Positions 55,055 to 64,000 are shown, counted from the first letter of the stretch. The stretch: DNA of 64,000 bases from Rhizobium sp. AC27/96 (GCF_001692325.1 NZ_LXKN01000018.1:961046-1025045), one strand, 5' to 3'. The notes: generated by a model not told the origin, from the letters alone. Translations and numbers: made by a program.

Positions 55055-56590
55055 ATGACCACTGTCCTTCAACGACCCGTCACGAACGCAGCAGCCGCAA
55101 GTGACACGGCCATTCTGGAAATGCGCGGCATTTCGCAGATCTTTCCCGGCGTCAAGGCGCTGGATGGCGTCAGCATTTCTCTCTACCCCGGCAAGGTGAC
55201 CGCTCTCATCGGTGAAAATGGCGCCGGCAAATCGACGCTGGTCAAGATTCTCACAGGCATCTACCGCCCGAACGAAGGCGAGATCCTGATTGACGGCAAG
55301 CCGACCACCTTTGCCAATGCACAGGCCGCCATCGATGCCGGCGTTACCGCCATTCATCAGGAGACCGTACTTTTCGACGAGTTGACGGTTGCCGAGAACA
55401 TCTTCCTCGGGCATGCGCCGCGCACGTCATGGCGCACCATTGACTGGAAGACGATGAACAGCCGCTCGAGGGAGCTGCTGGAATCGCTGGAAAGCGCCAT
55501 CGATCCCTCAACCCGGCTGAAAGATCTTTCCATCGCACAGCGCCACCTCGTCGCGATCGCCCGTGCGCTGTCGATCGATGCCCGCATCGTCATCATGGAC
55601 GAGCCGACGGCCGCACTTTCGCGCAAGGAGATCGACGATCTCTTCCGCATCGTCGAAGGGTTGAAGGCCAAGGGCAAAGCCATCCTCTTCATAAGCCACA
55701 AGTTCGATGAACTCTACGAGATCGCCGACAATTTCGCCGTCTTCCGTGACGGTCGCGCCGTCGGCCAGGGTAAGCTCAAGGAAACGCCGCAGGACGAGAT
55801 CGTCCGCATGATGGTCGGGCGCGATGTCGGAAACGCATTTCCCAAGGTCGCCGTAGCGCTCGGAGAAACTGTCCTCGAAGTCGATAGATACTGTCACCGC
55901 ACGGAGTTCCGCGACATCTCCTTCAAGCTCAGGCGTGGCGAAATCCTCGGTGTCTACGGCCTGATCGGGGCTGGGCGTTCGGAGCTTTGCCAATCACTCT
56001 TCGGCATCACTAGTCCAATTTCCGGGCGCCTGACGCTTGATGGTCGTGAAATCCAGGTGCGCTCGCCGCAGGACGCCATTCGCGCCGGCATAGTCTACGT
56101 GCCGGAAGAGCGCGGCCGTCATGGCCTGGCGCTGCCGATGCCGATCTATCAGAACATGTCGCTGCCCTCGCTCGGCCGCACCTCGCGCAAGGGTTTCCTG
56201 AAGGCGGCCAACGAATTCGCACTGGCACGCAAATATGCCGAACGCCTCGATCTGCGCGCGGCCGCACTTTCCGTGCCGGTTGGCACGCTCTCGGGCGGCA
56301 ACCAGCAGAAGGTGGTCATCGGCAAATGGCTGGCAACGCAGCCGAAGATCATCATCCTCGACGAGCCGACAAAGGGTATCGACATCGGCTCGAAAGCGGC
56401 CGTCCACGGCTTCATCAGCGAATTGGCGGCCGAAGGGCTCAGCATCATCATGATCTCCTCTGAGCTGCCGGAGATCATCGGCATGGCGGACCGCGTGCTT
56501 GTGATGAAGGAGGGGCTTTCGGCCGGTCTGTTCGATCGCGGAGAGCTGACACCGGAAACGCTGGTGCGTGCCGCCACGGGAAATGCATAG
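55055..56590 (+). CDS. rhaT: Rhamnose ABC transporter ATP-binding protein
   Basis: 511 residues, double ATPase of the CUT2 family. First half: Walker A GENGAGKST, Walker B VIMDEPTAAL, signature-region SIAQRHLV. Second half has the degenerate Walker A GLIGAGRSEL usual in this family, signature LSGGNQQKV and Walker B IILDEPTKGID. No obvious Shine-Dalgarno before ATG 55055; translation may depend on opening of the upstream hairpin region. Ends 10 bases before rhaP. Confidence 0.93.
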   Translation: MTTVLQRPVTNAAAASDTAILEMRGISQIFPGVKALDGVSISLYPGKVTALIGENGAGKSTLVKILTGIYRPNEGEILIDGKPTTFANAQAAIDAGVTAIHQETVLFDELTVAENIFLGHAPRTSWRTIDWKTMNSRSRELLESLESAIDPSTRLKDLSIAQRHLVAIARALSIDARIVIMDEPTAALSRKEIDDLFRIVEGLKAKGKAILFISHKFDELYEIADNFAVFRDGRAVGQGKLKETPQDEIVRMMVGRDVGNAFPKVAVALGETVLEVDRYCHRTEFRDISFKLRRGEILGVYGLIGAGRSELCQSLFGITSPISGRLTLDGREIQVRSPQDAIRAGIVYVPEERGRHGLALPMPIYQNMSLPSLGRTSRKGFLKAANEFALARKYAERLDLRAAALSVPVGTLSGGNQQKVVIGKWLATQPKIIILDEPTKGIDIGSKAAVHGFISELAAEGLSIIMISSELPEIIGMADRVLVMKEGLSAGLFDRGELTPETLVRAATGNA

Positions 56591-56600
56591 GGAGAGCCGG

Positions 56601-57605
56601 ATGCCGCGCATCCTCAAAAGACGAGAAACGCTGCTCTTCGTCATCATCATCGTGATGATCGCGGGCTTCGCAACGCGCGCTGCCGGCTTTGCCGAGCCCG
56701 GCAATCTCGCCAATATCTTCAACGACACGTCGATCCTCATCATCCTCGCCTTGGCGCAGATGACCGTGATCCTGACGAAGTCGATCGATCTTTCCGTCGC
56801 CGCGAACCTCGCCTTCACCGGCATGGCCGTAGCGATGCTGAACGCTGCCTATCCCGATCTGCCGCTGATCGTTCTCGTCTTGACGGCGATCGCCATGGGT
56901 GCGGTCCTCGGCGCCATCAACGGCTATCTCGTCTGGGCGCTGGAAATCCCGCCGATCGTCGTCACTCTCGGCACGCTCACCATCTATCGCGGCATGGCTT
57001 TCGTGCTCTCCGGCGGCGCCTGGGTCAATGCGCATCAGTTCACCCCGAACTTCCTCAGCGTGCCGCGCACGCCGCTGCTTGGCCTGCCGGTGCTCGCCTG
57101 GATCGGCATCGCCATCGTACTGATCATGTATTTCGTGCTGCGCTACACGCGGTTCGGCCGCTCCACCTATGCCAGCGGCGGCAATCCGGTCGCAGCCGTC
57201 TATGCCGGCATCGACGTCGGCTGGACGCGATTCCTCGCCTTCGTCCTCTCGGGCGCGCTTGCCGGCCTCAGCGGCTATCTCTGGGTATCGCGATATGCCG
57301 TCGCCTATGTCGATATCGCCAACGGCTTCGAACTGGATAGTGTTGCGGCCTGCGTCATCGGCGGCATCTCGATTGCCGGCGGCGTCGGCTCAGTGGCGGG
57401 CGCCGTGCTCGGCGCACTCTTCCTCGGCGTTATCAAGAACGCCCTTCCGGTCATCGGCATCTCACCGTTCACGCAAATGGCGATCTCGGGCACCGTCATC
57501 ATCCTTGCCGTCGTCTTCAATGCCCGGCGCGAGCGCAATCGCGGCCGCATCATTCTCAGGGATCAGGCGGCGAAGGACACCGCCAGCCATGGAGCAAGCG
57601 CATGA
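56601..57605 (+). CDS. rhaP: Rhamnose ABC transporter permease
   Basis: 334 residues from ATG 56601, with GGGAGAG upstream (the frame is open into rhaT). CUT2 permease, 8-10 helices: LLFVIIIVMIAGFATRAAG, SIDLSVAANLAFTGM, GAINGYLVWALEIPPIVVTL, GGNPVAAVYAGID. Stop overlaps rhaQ start as ATGA. Confidence 0.93.
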   Translation: MPRILKRRETLLFVIIIVMIAGFATRAAGFAEPGNLANIFNDTSILIILALAQMTVILTKSIDLSVAANLAFTGMAVAMLNAAYPDLPLIVLVLTAIAMGAVLGAINGYLVWALEIPPIVVTLGTLTIYRGMAFVLSGGAWVNAHQFTPNFLSVPRTPLLGLPVLAWIGIAIVLIMYFVLRYTRFGRSTYASGGNPVAAVYAGIDVGWTRFLAFVLSGALAGLSGYLWVSRYAVAYVDIANGFELDSVAACVIGGISIAGGVGSVAGAVLGALFLGVIKNALPVIGISPFTQMAISGTVIILAVVFNARRERNRGRIILRDQAAKDTASHGASA

Positions 57606-58615
57606 GCACCGTTTCGCAAGCACCGACGGAAAAGCGCGCCATTCCGGACCGTTTGGGAACACCGTTCAAGCGCATCCTCGCCAGCTGGGAGACGCTACTG
57701 CTTGGGGTCGCCGTCGCGATCTTCATCTTCAACTCGCTGGCCTCGCCCTATTTCCTCGATCCTTTCAATCTCTCCGATGCCACCTTCAACTTCACCGAAA
57801 AGGCGATGATCGCCTTTGCCATGGCACTCCTGGTCATCGCTGGTGAAATCGATCTTTCGGTCGCGGCTATCATCGCGCTTGCCTCGACGGCCATGGGCGC
57901 TGCGGCGCAGGTCGGCGTCGATACGGTGGGGCTTGTCGCCATAGGGCTTGGGGTCGGGCTGCTCTGCGGCCTGTTCAACGGCTTCCTCGTCTCCGGAATG
58001 AAGCTGCCGTCGATCGTCGTCACCATCGGCACGATGAGCCTCTTTCGCGGCATCTCTTACATCGTGCTCGGCGATCAGGCCTACGGCAATTATCCGGATA
58101 GTTTCGCCTATTTCGGCCAGGGCTATGTCTTCTGGGTCTTCTCCTTCGAATTCGTCTTGTTCATCGTGCTGGCGATCGTCTTCGCGATCCTGCTGCATGC
58201 GACGAACTTCGGCCGGCAGGTCTATACGATCGGCAATAATGACTTCGCCGCACGCTTCTCCGGCATTCCCGTCGAGCGGGTCAAGTTCATCCTGTTTCTG
58301 CTCACCGGCCTGATGAGCGGCATTGCCGCTGTCTGCCTGACCTCGCGGCTCGGCTCCACACGCCCGTCGATCGCACTCGGTTGGGAACTCGAAGTGGTGA
58401 CCATGGTGGTGCTCGGCGGCGTCTCGATCCTCGGCGGCTCCGGCACGATCGGCGGCGTCGTCATCGCCGCCTTCGTCATGGGCCTCGTCACCTTCGGCCT
58501 CGGCCTGCTCAACGTTCCCGGCATCGTCATGTCGATCTTCATCGGCCTCCTCCTCATCATCACCATCGCCCTGCCGATCGTCGCAAGGCGCATCAGGACC
58601 ATGAGTTCCAAATGA
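57602..58615 (+). CDS. rhaQ: Rhamnose ABC transporter permease
   Basis: 337 residues, second CUT2 permease. EIDLSVAAIIALASTAMGA, GLFNGFLVSGMKLPSIVVTI, GNNDFAARFSGI, GGVSILGGSGTIGGV. Together with RhaP it probably forms a heterodimeric channel. Coupled by 4-base overlaps on both sides. Confidence 0.93.
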   Translation: MSTVSQAPTEKRAIPDRLGTPFKRILASWETLLLGVAVAIFIFNSLASPYFLDPFNLSDATFNFTEKAMIAFAMALLVIAGEIDLSVAAIIALASTAMGAAAQVGVDTVGLVAIGLGVGLLCGLFNGFLVSGMKLPSIVVTIGTMSLFRGISYIVLGDQAYGNYPDSFAYFGQGYVFWVFSFEFVLFIVLAIVFAILLHATNFGRQVYTIGNNDFAARFSGIPVERVKFILFLLTGLMSGIAAVCLTSRLGSTRPSIALGWELEVVTMVVLGGVSILGGSGTIGGVVIAAFVMGLVTFGLGLLNVPGIVMSIFIGLLLIITIALPIVARRIRTMSSK

Positions 58616-58938
58616 CCGCAGCCCTCGAACGCCACGCCTTCAAGATGAAGCTCAATCCTGGCATGGAGGCGGAATACAGGAAACGCCATGACGAGATCTG
58701 GCCCGACCTAGTGGACCTGCTGCATGAGGCCGGCGCCAGCGACTATTCCATCCATCTCGACCGCGAGACGAACACTCTCTTCGGTGTTCTGACGCGCCCG
58801 AGGGATCATAGACTGGCGAGCCTGCCAGGCCATCCCGTCATGAAGAGATGGTGGGCGCACATGTCAGACATCATGGCCACCAATCCCGACAATTCGCCGG
58901 TCCAGAGCGATCTCGTCACGGTCTTCCATCTGCCATGA
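58612..58938 (+). CDS. rhaU: L-rhamnose mutarotase
   Basis: 108 residues, the usual length. Interconverts alpha and beta anomers of L-rhamnose in the cytoplasm. RHAFKMKLNPGMEAEYRKRH, DEIWPDLVDLLHEAGASDYS and MKRWWAHMSDIM carry the conserved catalytic His and Trp-Trp segment of the family. Coupled to rhaQ and rhaK by ATGA overlaps. Confidence 0.95.
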   Translation: MTAALERHAFKMKLNPGMEAEYRKRHDEIWPDLVDLLHEAGASDYSIHLDRETNTLFGVLTRPRDHRLASLPGHPVMKRWWAHMSDIMATNPDNSPVQSDLVTVFHLP

Positions 58939-60314
58939 GTGCCGTATCAGCCTATCGCCGCATTGCCGTCATTGACATCGGCAAGACCAACGCCAAGGTC
59001 GTGGTACTCGATGCCGAAACCGGTGGCGAAATCGCCGTCGTCAAGACGAGCAATGGCGTGCTGAAGACCAGCCCCTATCCGCACTACGATGTCGACAGGC
59101 TTTGGGATTTCATCATCGGCGCGTTGAAGGGCTTTGCAACGGCGCCTGGCTTCGATGCCATATCGATCACCACGCATGGCGCCTCGGCGGTGCTGCTCGA
59201 TGCAGACGGGCACCTTGCCCTGCCGGTGCTCGATTACGAGCATCTCTATCCGCAAGCCATACAGGATGCCTATAGGCAGTTGCGCCCGGCCTTTGCCGAA
59301 ACCTTTTCACCACGGTTATCCGGCGGGTTGAATGTCGGCGCGCAGATTCACTATCAGAAGAGCACGTTTGCCGAGGAATTCGCCCGCGTCGCGGCGATCC
59401 TTACCTATCCGCAATATTGGGCCTTGCGCCTGACCGGTGTCGCCGCCAATGAGGTGACCTCGCTCGGCTGCCATACGGATCTCTGGAATCCGACCACGGG
59501 AACCTATTCCTCCCTCATGGACACGCTCGGCATTCGTACTCTGATGGCGCCGGTTCGCTCCGCCTTCGATGCGCTCGGGCCGGTGCTGCCGGCGCTTTCC
59601 GCAGATATCGGGCTTGCGGCGCCCGTCCCGGTCTATTGCGGCATCCATGACTCCAACGCCTCGCTACTGCCGCATCTGGTCGAGAATGAAGCGCCTTTCG
59701 CCGTTGTGTCGACGGGAACATGGGTGATCAACTTCGCGGTCGGCGGCGATCTCTTGCATCTAGATCCGCAACGCGATGCCCTTGCCAATGTCGATGCCTA
59801 CGGCCGCGCCGTGCCCTCCTCCCGCTTCATGGGTGGCCGCGAATTCGAGATCCTGGCCGCGCAAATCGGCACCGCAACTCCGGAGGCAATCGAGGCCGCT
59901 CTTCAAGCCACGATCGAGAAGGGCATCATGCTGTTGCCCAACGTCGTCGAAGGCTCCGGACCCTTCCCGGGCAAAAAAATGCGCTGGATCGGCGATGCCT
60001 CGGCAACGGATGCCGAACGTCTCGCAGCCGTGAACCTCTATCTTGCCTTGATGACGGAAGCCTGCCTCGGCCTGATCGGCGCCAAGGGACCGATCTTCGT
60101 CGAAGGGCCCTTTGCGCTCAATCGCCCCTATCTCGTGGTATTGTCCGCACTGACGAATACCGACGTCATCGCTCTGGCGGGCTCGACGGGAACCAGCCAG
60201 GGCGCCGCGCTGCTGACCGGCATCCGCCCGCCGATTGCTGCAGGGAATAAGCCGGTCCGTTCCGAGCTGGCCGGACTGATTCGCTATCGGCAGGCATGGC
60301 GCGATGGAGTGTAG
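58935..60314 (+). CDS. rhaK: Rhamnulokinase-type carbohydrate kinase
   Basis: 459 residues from ATG 58935, FGGY family: IDIGKTNAKVVVLD (phosphate 1), SITTHGASAVLLD, GIHDSNASLLPHL, VVSTGTWVINFAVGG (adenosine-type segment) and GGREFEILAAQIGT. Phosphorylates the imported sugar. In R. leguminosarum RhaK has been shown to be needed for rhamnose transport as well as phosphorylation. Last gene of the rhaRSTPQUK operon. Confidence 0.93.
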   Translation: MSAVSAYRRIAVIDIGKTNAKVVVLDAETGGEIAVVKTSNGVLKTSPYPHYDVDRLWDFIIGALKGFATAPGFDAISITTHGASAVLLDADGHLALPVLDYEHLYPQAIQDAYRQLRPAFAETFSPRLSGGLNVGAQIHYQKSTFAEEFARVAAILTYPQYWALRLTGVAANEVTSLGCHTDLWNPTTGTYSSLMDTLGIRTLMAPVRSAFDALGPVLPALSADIGLAAPVPVYCGIHDSNASLLPHLVENEAPFAVVSTGTWVINFAVGGDLLHLDPQRDALANVDAYGRAVPSSRFMGGREFEILAAQIGTATPEAIEAALQATIEKGIMLLPNVVEGSGPFPGKKMRWIGDASATDAERLAAVNLYLALMTEACLGLIGAKGPIFVEGPFALNRPYLVVLSALTNTDVIALAGSTGTSQGAALLTGIRPPIAAGNKPVRSELAGLIRYRQAWRDGV

Positions 60315-60651
60315 GGGTGAGCTTCTGCTACCGTTTCGAGATTTTGCGAGTAGCAACCTCGGTTCGCAACCACTGCCTGTAATATTATAGCAACCATCCC
60401 TCGACGAAAAATCGCGAAAAATCGTCAAAATTGTCTTCGCGACGGTTATTTTCTTGCGGAATCGTCGCAATATTCCTACAGAAAATACCCTTATGAACGC
60501 TTTCGAGGTCAAAAATGTCCGAAAGCGGGTCATCGGCTTCGATGTCAGTTCTGTCTTCTTTAGGAGAAGCGCCTTACGGCAGTTTGCGCGTCGAGACAGG
60601 CGATTGGGCGGGTTCAAAGGGCGCTGCCGCGCCCATCCAAGGAGAGATAAT
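60315..60651 (+). other. Intergenic interval upstream of livK, with tandem AT-rich repeat
   Basis: 337 bases without a supported gene. CGAAAAATCG is repeated in tandem at 60405-60414 and 60415-60424, flanked by GACGA/TCGTC arms. This could be a regulator site for the binding-protein gene, about 230 bases downstream. No match to a known consensus. Confidence 0.4.
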
Positions 60652-61758
60652 ATGAGTCTGAAGACATTGACGGCCGCGACCTTCGTCGCTTCGCTGGCCT
60701 TTGCACCTCTCGCACATGCCGATATCACGATCGGCCTTATCGCACCGCTGACCGGTCCGGTCGCCGCCTATGGCGAGCAGGTCAAGAACGGCGCGCAGAC
60801 CGCCATCGAGGAAATCAACAAGAGCGGCGGCGTTCTCGGCCAGAAGCTCGTTCTGAAGCTCGGCGATGACGCCGGCGATCCGAAGCAGGGCGTTTCGGTT
60901 GCCAACGGCTTCGTTGGCGACAGCATCCGCTACGTCGTCGGCCCGGTCACCTCGGGCGTTGCCATTCCGGTTTCCGATGCGCTTGCCGAAAACGGCATCC
61001 TGATGGTCACGCCGACAGCAACCGCTCCGGACCTGACCAATCGCGGCCTGACCAACGTCTTCCGCACCTGCGGTCGTGACGACCAGCAGGCTGTCGTTGC
61101 CGGCGAATACGTGGTGAAGAACTTCAAGGACAAGAAGATCGCCATCCTCAACGACAAGGGCGCCTACGGCAAGGGTCTGGCGGACGCCTTCAAGGCAGCC
61201 CTCAACAAGGGCGGCGTGACCGAGGTCCTCAACGACTCCCTGACCCCTGGCGAAAAGGACTACAGCTCGCTGACGGCAAAGCTGAAGCAGGCTGGTGCCG
61301 AAGTGATCTATTTCGGTGGCTACCACCCGGAAGCAGGCCTGCTGGCTCGCCAGCTGCATGACATCTCCGTCAAGGCTCAGATCATCGGCGGCGACGGCTT
61401 GTCCAACACCGAATACTGGGCAATCGCCAACGACGCCGCGGCCGGCACGATCTTTACCAACGCAGCCGACGCCCTGAAGAACCCGGCGTCGCAGAGCGCC
61501 GTTGCAGCCCTGAAGGCCCGCAACATTCCGGCAGAAGCCTTCACGCTCAACGCTTATGCCGCCGTTCAGGTCCTCAAGGCCGGCATCGAAAAGGCTGGCA
61601 AGGCGGATGACGCCGAAGCCGTCGGCGCTGCGCTGAAGAAGGGCGAGCCTGTCGATACCGCAATCGGCAAGGTCACCTACGGCGAAACCGGCGACCTCAC
61701 CTCGCAGAGCTTCTCACTCTACAAGTGGGAAGGCGGCAAGATCGTTTCGGCTGAATAA
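60652..61758 (+). CDS. livK: Branched-chain amino acid ABC transporter substrate-binding protein
   Basis: 368 residues from ATG 60652 (AAGGAGAG upstream; the longer open frame from 60454 is rejected). Sec signal MSLKTLTAATFVASLAFAPL, cut after AHA. DITIGLIAPLTGPVAAYGEQ, GDDAGDPKQGVSVAN, NVFRTCGRDDQQ and ILNDKGAYGKGLAD are LivJ/LivK signatures; binds Leu/Ile/Val or related amino acids. No permease or ATPase genes adjoin, so it must work with a transporter encoded elsewhere. A strong terminator follows. Confidence 0.93.
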   Translation: MSLKTLTAATFVASLAFAPLAHADITIGLIAPLTGPVAAYGEQVKNGAQTAIEEINKSGGVLGQKLVLKLGDDAGDPKQGVSVANGFVGDSIRYVVGPVTSGVAIPVSDALAENGILMVTPTATAPDLTNRGLTNVFRTCGRDDQQAVVAGEYVVKNFKDKKIAILNDKGAYGKGLADAFKAALNKGGVTEVLNDSLTPGEKDYSSLTAKLKQAGAEVIYFGGYHPEAGLLARQLHDISVKAQIIGGDGLSNTEYWAIANDAAAGTIFTNAADALKNPASQSAVAALKARNIPAEAFTLNAYAAVQVLKAGIEKAGKADDAEAVGAALKKGEPVDTAIGKVTYGETGDLTSQSFSLYKWEGGKIVSAE

Positions 61759-61786
61759 GCCATCGAGTTTATGCTTTGAAAATATC

Positions 61787-61815
61787 GCCGGGCCAAATCA
61801 TGGCCCGGCTTTTTT
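61787..61815 (+). terminator. Factor-independent terminator of livK
   Basis: GCCGGGCCA (61787-61795) and TGGCCCGGC (61801-61809), 5-base loop, followed by TTTTTT. Textbook form. Confidence 0.92.
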
Positions 61816-61843
61816 ATGCTCGATTGCTGTCAGCTGCATTCGC

Positions 61844-62668
61844 CTAGCAAACGGTGCGGAAACGCTCGACGCAGGTAGACAAAACCTCCTCGCCGGGCTG
61901 CTTCCACCAATTATTCTGAGAGAAGATTTCCACTTCCTGCAGACCGAAAAAGCCTGCCTTCTCGATCTCGGCACGGATCGCTTTCAGGTCGATGACGCCA
62001 TCGCCCATCATGCCGCGATCAAGCAGCAGATCGGTGGTCGGGACCAGCCAGTCGCAGATGTGATGCGCGAGAATTCGACCGCCGGCGCCGGCGCGCGCGA
62101 TCTGCTCATAGAGCTTCGGGTCCCACCAGACATGGTAGACGTCGATGGCAACGCCGATGCCGTCACCAAGCAGGTCACAGATGTCGAGCGCCTGTTCCAG
62201 CGTGTTCACGCAGGCGCGGTCGGCGGCATACATCGGATGCAACGGCTCGATCGCCAGCGGAATGCCGGCGCTGCGGGCATGCGGCAATATCGCCGCGATG
62301 CCGTCCGCCACCATCTCGCGGGCATGCAGGATATCTCTCGATCCTTCAGGCAAACCGCCGACGACGAGCACGAGGCAATCGGCATTGAGCGCCGCCGCCT
62401 CATCGATCGCGCGCTTGTTGTCGTCGATCGCAGCCGTCCTGCCCTCGACGCTTGCGGCAGGGAACATGCCGCCACGGCAGAGGCCTGTGACCTTGAGCTT
62501 GTTGTCAGCGACGATTTTTGCGGCTTCCGAAAGCCCTATCTTGTGCACCTGATCGCGCCATGGCGCGATCGCGACGATATCCTGCTTCAGGGAGGCTTCC
62601 ACCGCCTGGCGCATGTCGTATTGCTGGCGCACCGTCGCCAGATTGATGGATAGACCTTCTACGGCCAT
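61844..62668 (-). CDS. Sugar phosphate isomerase/epimerase (TIM barrel)
   Basis: 274 residues, AP-endonuclease-2-like barrel. Metal-site segments LAIEPLHPMYAADRACVNT, VAIDVYHVWWDPKLY, HHICDWLVP and LQEVEIFSQNNWW. Follows a DUF993 gene by 29 bases on the minus strand, and a Gfo/Idh/MocA gene precedes both; this trio is a common rhizobial catabolic set for an uncharacterised sugar or polyol. Exact substrate unknown. Confidence 0.87.
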   Translation of the reverse strand: MAVEGLSINLATVRQQYDMRQAVEASLKQDIVAIAPWRDQVHKIGLSEAAKIVADNKLKVTGLCRGGMFPAASVEGRTAAIDDNKRAIDEAAALNADCLVLVVGGLPEGSRDILHAREMVADGIAAILPHARSAGIPLAIEPLHPMYAADRACVNTLEQALDICDLLGDGIGVAIDVYHVWWDPKLYEQIARAGAGGRILAHHICDWLVPTTDLLLDRGMMGDGVIDLKAIRAEIEKAGFFGLQEVEIFSQNNWWKQPGEEVLSTCVERFRTVC

Positions 62669-62697
62669 TGCTGCGATCCTCCCCGATCCCTCGTCCG

Positions 62698-63873
62698 TTA
62701 ATCGATGCCGACCGTGGCAAGGATCGTCTTCATCCGCCGCACCGCTAGGTCCGGGTCACGCAGGACGCGGGCAGCATCCGAGAGCCGGAAGAGCTCCGAG
62801 AGATGCTGGATCGAACGCGTACTCTGCTGGCCGCCAAGCATCTGGAAGTGATCCTGAAAGCCGTTGAGATAGGCTAGAAAAACGACACCGGTCTTGTAGA
62901 AGCGCGTTGGCGCCTTGAAGATATGGCGTGACAGCGGAACGGTCGGCGCCAGGATCTGATGGAAGGCATCGAGATCGTTCTGGGCGAGCTTCGCCAGGGC
63001 GGCGCTTGCTGCCGGTGCGATGGCATCGAAGATGCCGAGCAGTGCGTGCGAATAGCCTTGCTCATCGCCGGCGATCAGTTCTGCATAGTTGAAGTCATCG
63101 CCCGTATACATCTTCACGGCCGGATCGAGCCGGCGGCGCATGATGATTTCCTTCTCGGCCGAGAGCAGCGAAATCTTCACGCCATCGACCTTGGCAGCGT
63201 TCTGGTTGATGATCGCGACGGCAGTGTCCATTGCCCGCAGATCGTCAGCCGATCCCCAATACCCCGCCAAAGCCGGATCGAACATCGAGCCGAGCCAGTG
63301 GATCATGACAGGCTCCTTCACCTGTCCGAGGATACGATCATAGACGCGGATATAATCGTCCGGGCTCTTGGCTGCAGCGGCAAGCGCACGGCTCGCCATC
63401 AGAATGATCCGACCGCCCTGCCCTTCCACATAAGCAATCTGCTCTTCATAGGCACGAATGACATCGTCGATCGTCACACCCGGCCCGGGCTGCAGATGGT
63501 CAGTGCCGGCGCCATAGGCAATCAGCGAATCCGACCTGTTGCGGGCTGCCGATTGTGCGTGGGCGATCAGTTCCTTCGCGCCGGCCCAGTCGAGGCCCAT
63601 GCCGCGCTGCGCCGTGTCCATGGCCTCCGCCACGCCGAGGCCGAGATCCCAGAGATATTCGCGGAACGCGATCGTGCGCTCCCAGTCGATATTGCGATCG
63701 AGCCAGGGATCGTTATCTGCCAGTGGGTCGACGACAATATGAGCGGCGGCATAGGCAACACGATTGAACCTGTGGCCGCCGGCCGGCTTTTCCGGAGCGC
63801 TCAGAGGCGCATTGCTGATCGTGAAGTCGGCAAGCGTGCCACCGACGGTTGGCAGGCGAAGGCTTCTTGTCAT
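62698..63873 (-). CDS. DUF993 (dihydrodipicolinate synthase-like) protein
   Basis: 391 residues, longer than ordinary DapA-family aldolases. ATG 63873 has AGGGAGATAGG upstream. Segments VMIHWLGSMFDPALAGYWG, DGVKISLLSAEKEIIM (candidate Schiff-base Lys in VKIS), KMYTGDDFNYAELI. The family is annotated as dihydrodipicolinate synthase-like, and a retro-aldol step on a keto-sugar is plausible. Starts 15 bases after the preceding oxidoreductase stop, so it is in one operon. Confidence 0.85.
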   Translation of the reverse strand: MTRSLRLPTVGGTLADFTISNAPLSAPEKPAGGHRFNRVAYAAAHIVVDPLADNDPWLDRNIDWERTIAFREYLWDLGLGVAEAMDTAQRGMGLDWAGAKELIAHAQSAARNRSDSLIAYGAGTDHLQPGPGVTIDDVIRAYEEQIAYVEGQGGRIILMASRALAAAAKSPDDYIRVYDRILGQVKEPVMIHWLGSMFDPALAGYWGSADDLRAMDTAVAIINQNAAKVDGVKISLLSAEKEIIMRRRLDPAVKMYTGDDFNYAELIAGDEQGYSHALLGIFDAIAPAASAALAKLAQNDLDAFHQILAPTVPLSRHIFKAPTRFYKTGVVFLAYLNGFQDHFQMLGGQQSTRSIQHLSELFRLSDAARVLRDPDLAVRRMKTILATVGID

Positions 63874-63888
63874 GATCCTATCTCCCTA

Positions 63889-64000
63889 TCACTGGCTCAG
63901 CTTCGGCACATCGACCCATCGACGTTCTTGCCAGCTCTGTTGGGCGAGTTCTGCAAGCTGCACGCCCTTGGCGCCCTCGCGCAGGCTGAACTTCCACGGC
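63889..64000 (-). CDS. Gfo/Idh/MocA-type oxidoreductase, C-terminal end only
   Basis: The last 36 codons before the TGA at 63889-63891; the gene continues beyond the window. The readable end is WKFSLREGAKGVQLAELAQQ, followed by SWQERRWVDVPKLSQ. Assignment relies on the operon pattern and on this tail (LREGAKGVQLAE), which is typical of rhizobial family members; no cofactor motif is inside the window. Confidence 0.6.
   Translation of the reverse strand, partial: PWKFSLREGAKGVQLAELAQQSWQERRWVDVPKLSQ

Overview
The window is about 64 kb of high-GC alphaproteobacterial DNA that looks like Rhizobium or a close relative in the Rhizobiaceae. The evidence is the complete rhizobial-type L-rhamnose locus (rhaDI divergent from rhaRSTPQUK, with the aldolase/dehydrogenase fusion RhaD and the mutarotase RhaU), the density of ABC-transporter catabolic operons, rhizobial-style dispersed intergenic hairpin repeats, and two good matches to the alphaproteobacterial general-stress (EcfG) promoter. 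No rRNA, tRNA, phage genes, insertion sequence, CRISPR array or replication origin was seen. The assignment to Rhizobiaceae is by recognition, not by a database search.

Layout. 1-6208: end of a nitrate assimilation operon (nitrate ABC transporter ATPase, nirB, nirD, nasA). 6349-10530: zntB, then an accessory stretch of small genes (a secreted 169-residue protein, a cold shock protein, several small hypotheticals) with EcfG-like promoters and two copies of an unexplained motif-plus-terminator element. 10542-19073: a Tat-exported alpha/beta hydrolase, a second hydrolase, an isonitrile hydratase-like gene divergent from a GlxA-type AraC regulator with three evenly phased repeats between them, an alginate lyase broken by one in-frame TAG, an acetamidase/formamidase homologue and a CPA2 antiporter with a C-terminal cyclic-nucleotide-binding domain. 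19316-25016: a xylitol/polyol dehydrogenase, a 46-residue membrane peptide, two DHA2 exporters and a FadR-type regulator.

25298-37443: a peptide-scavenging block with a ROK regulator, an M81 (MlrC-like) peptidase, a GntR/FadR regulator with strong palindromes upstream, a Dpp/Gsi-like peptide ABC transporter, a gamma-glutamyltransferase homologue, a DUF1028 protein and a thiol peroxidase. 37495-45345 (minus strand): a LacI-controlled CUT1 sugar operon (epimerase, Gfo/Idh/MocA dehydrogenase, binding protein, two permeases, ATPase) with two perfect palindromic operators. 45541-49281: a small secreted peptide, an HpaI-type aldolase, a second gamma-glutamyltransferase homologue and a Phd/PIN toxin-antitoxin pair. 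49287-60314: L-rhamnose uptake and catabolism. 60652-64000: a branched-chain amino acid binding protein and the end of another minus-strand sugar or polyol operon (epimerase, DUF993, Gfo/Idh/MocA).

The genes form several nearly self-contained nutrient modules, each with its own regulator and visible operator. The items most worth a second look are the duplicated motif-terminator element near the cold shock gene, the EcfG-like promoters around it, the phased repeats between inhA and the GlxA-type gene, the gamma-glutamyl/peptide cassette, and the recurrent hairpins directly after ABC binding-protein genes.
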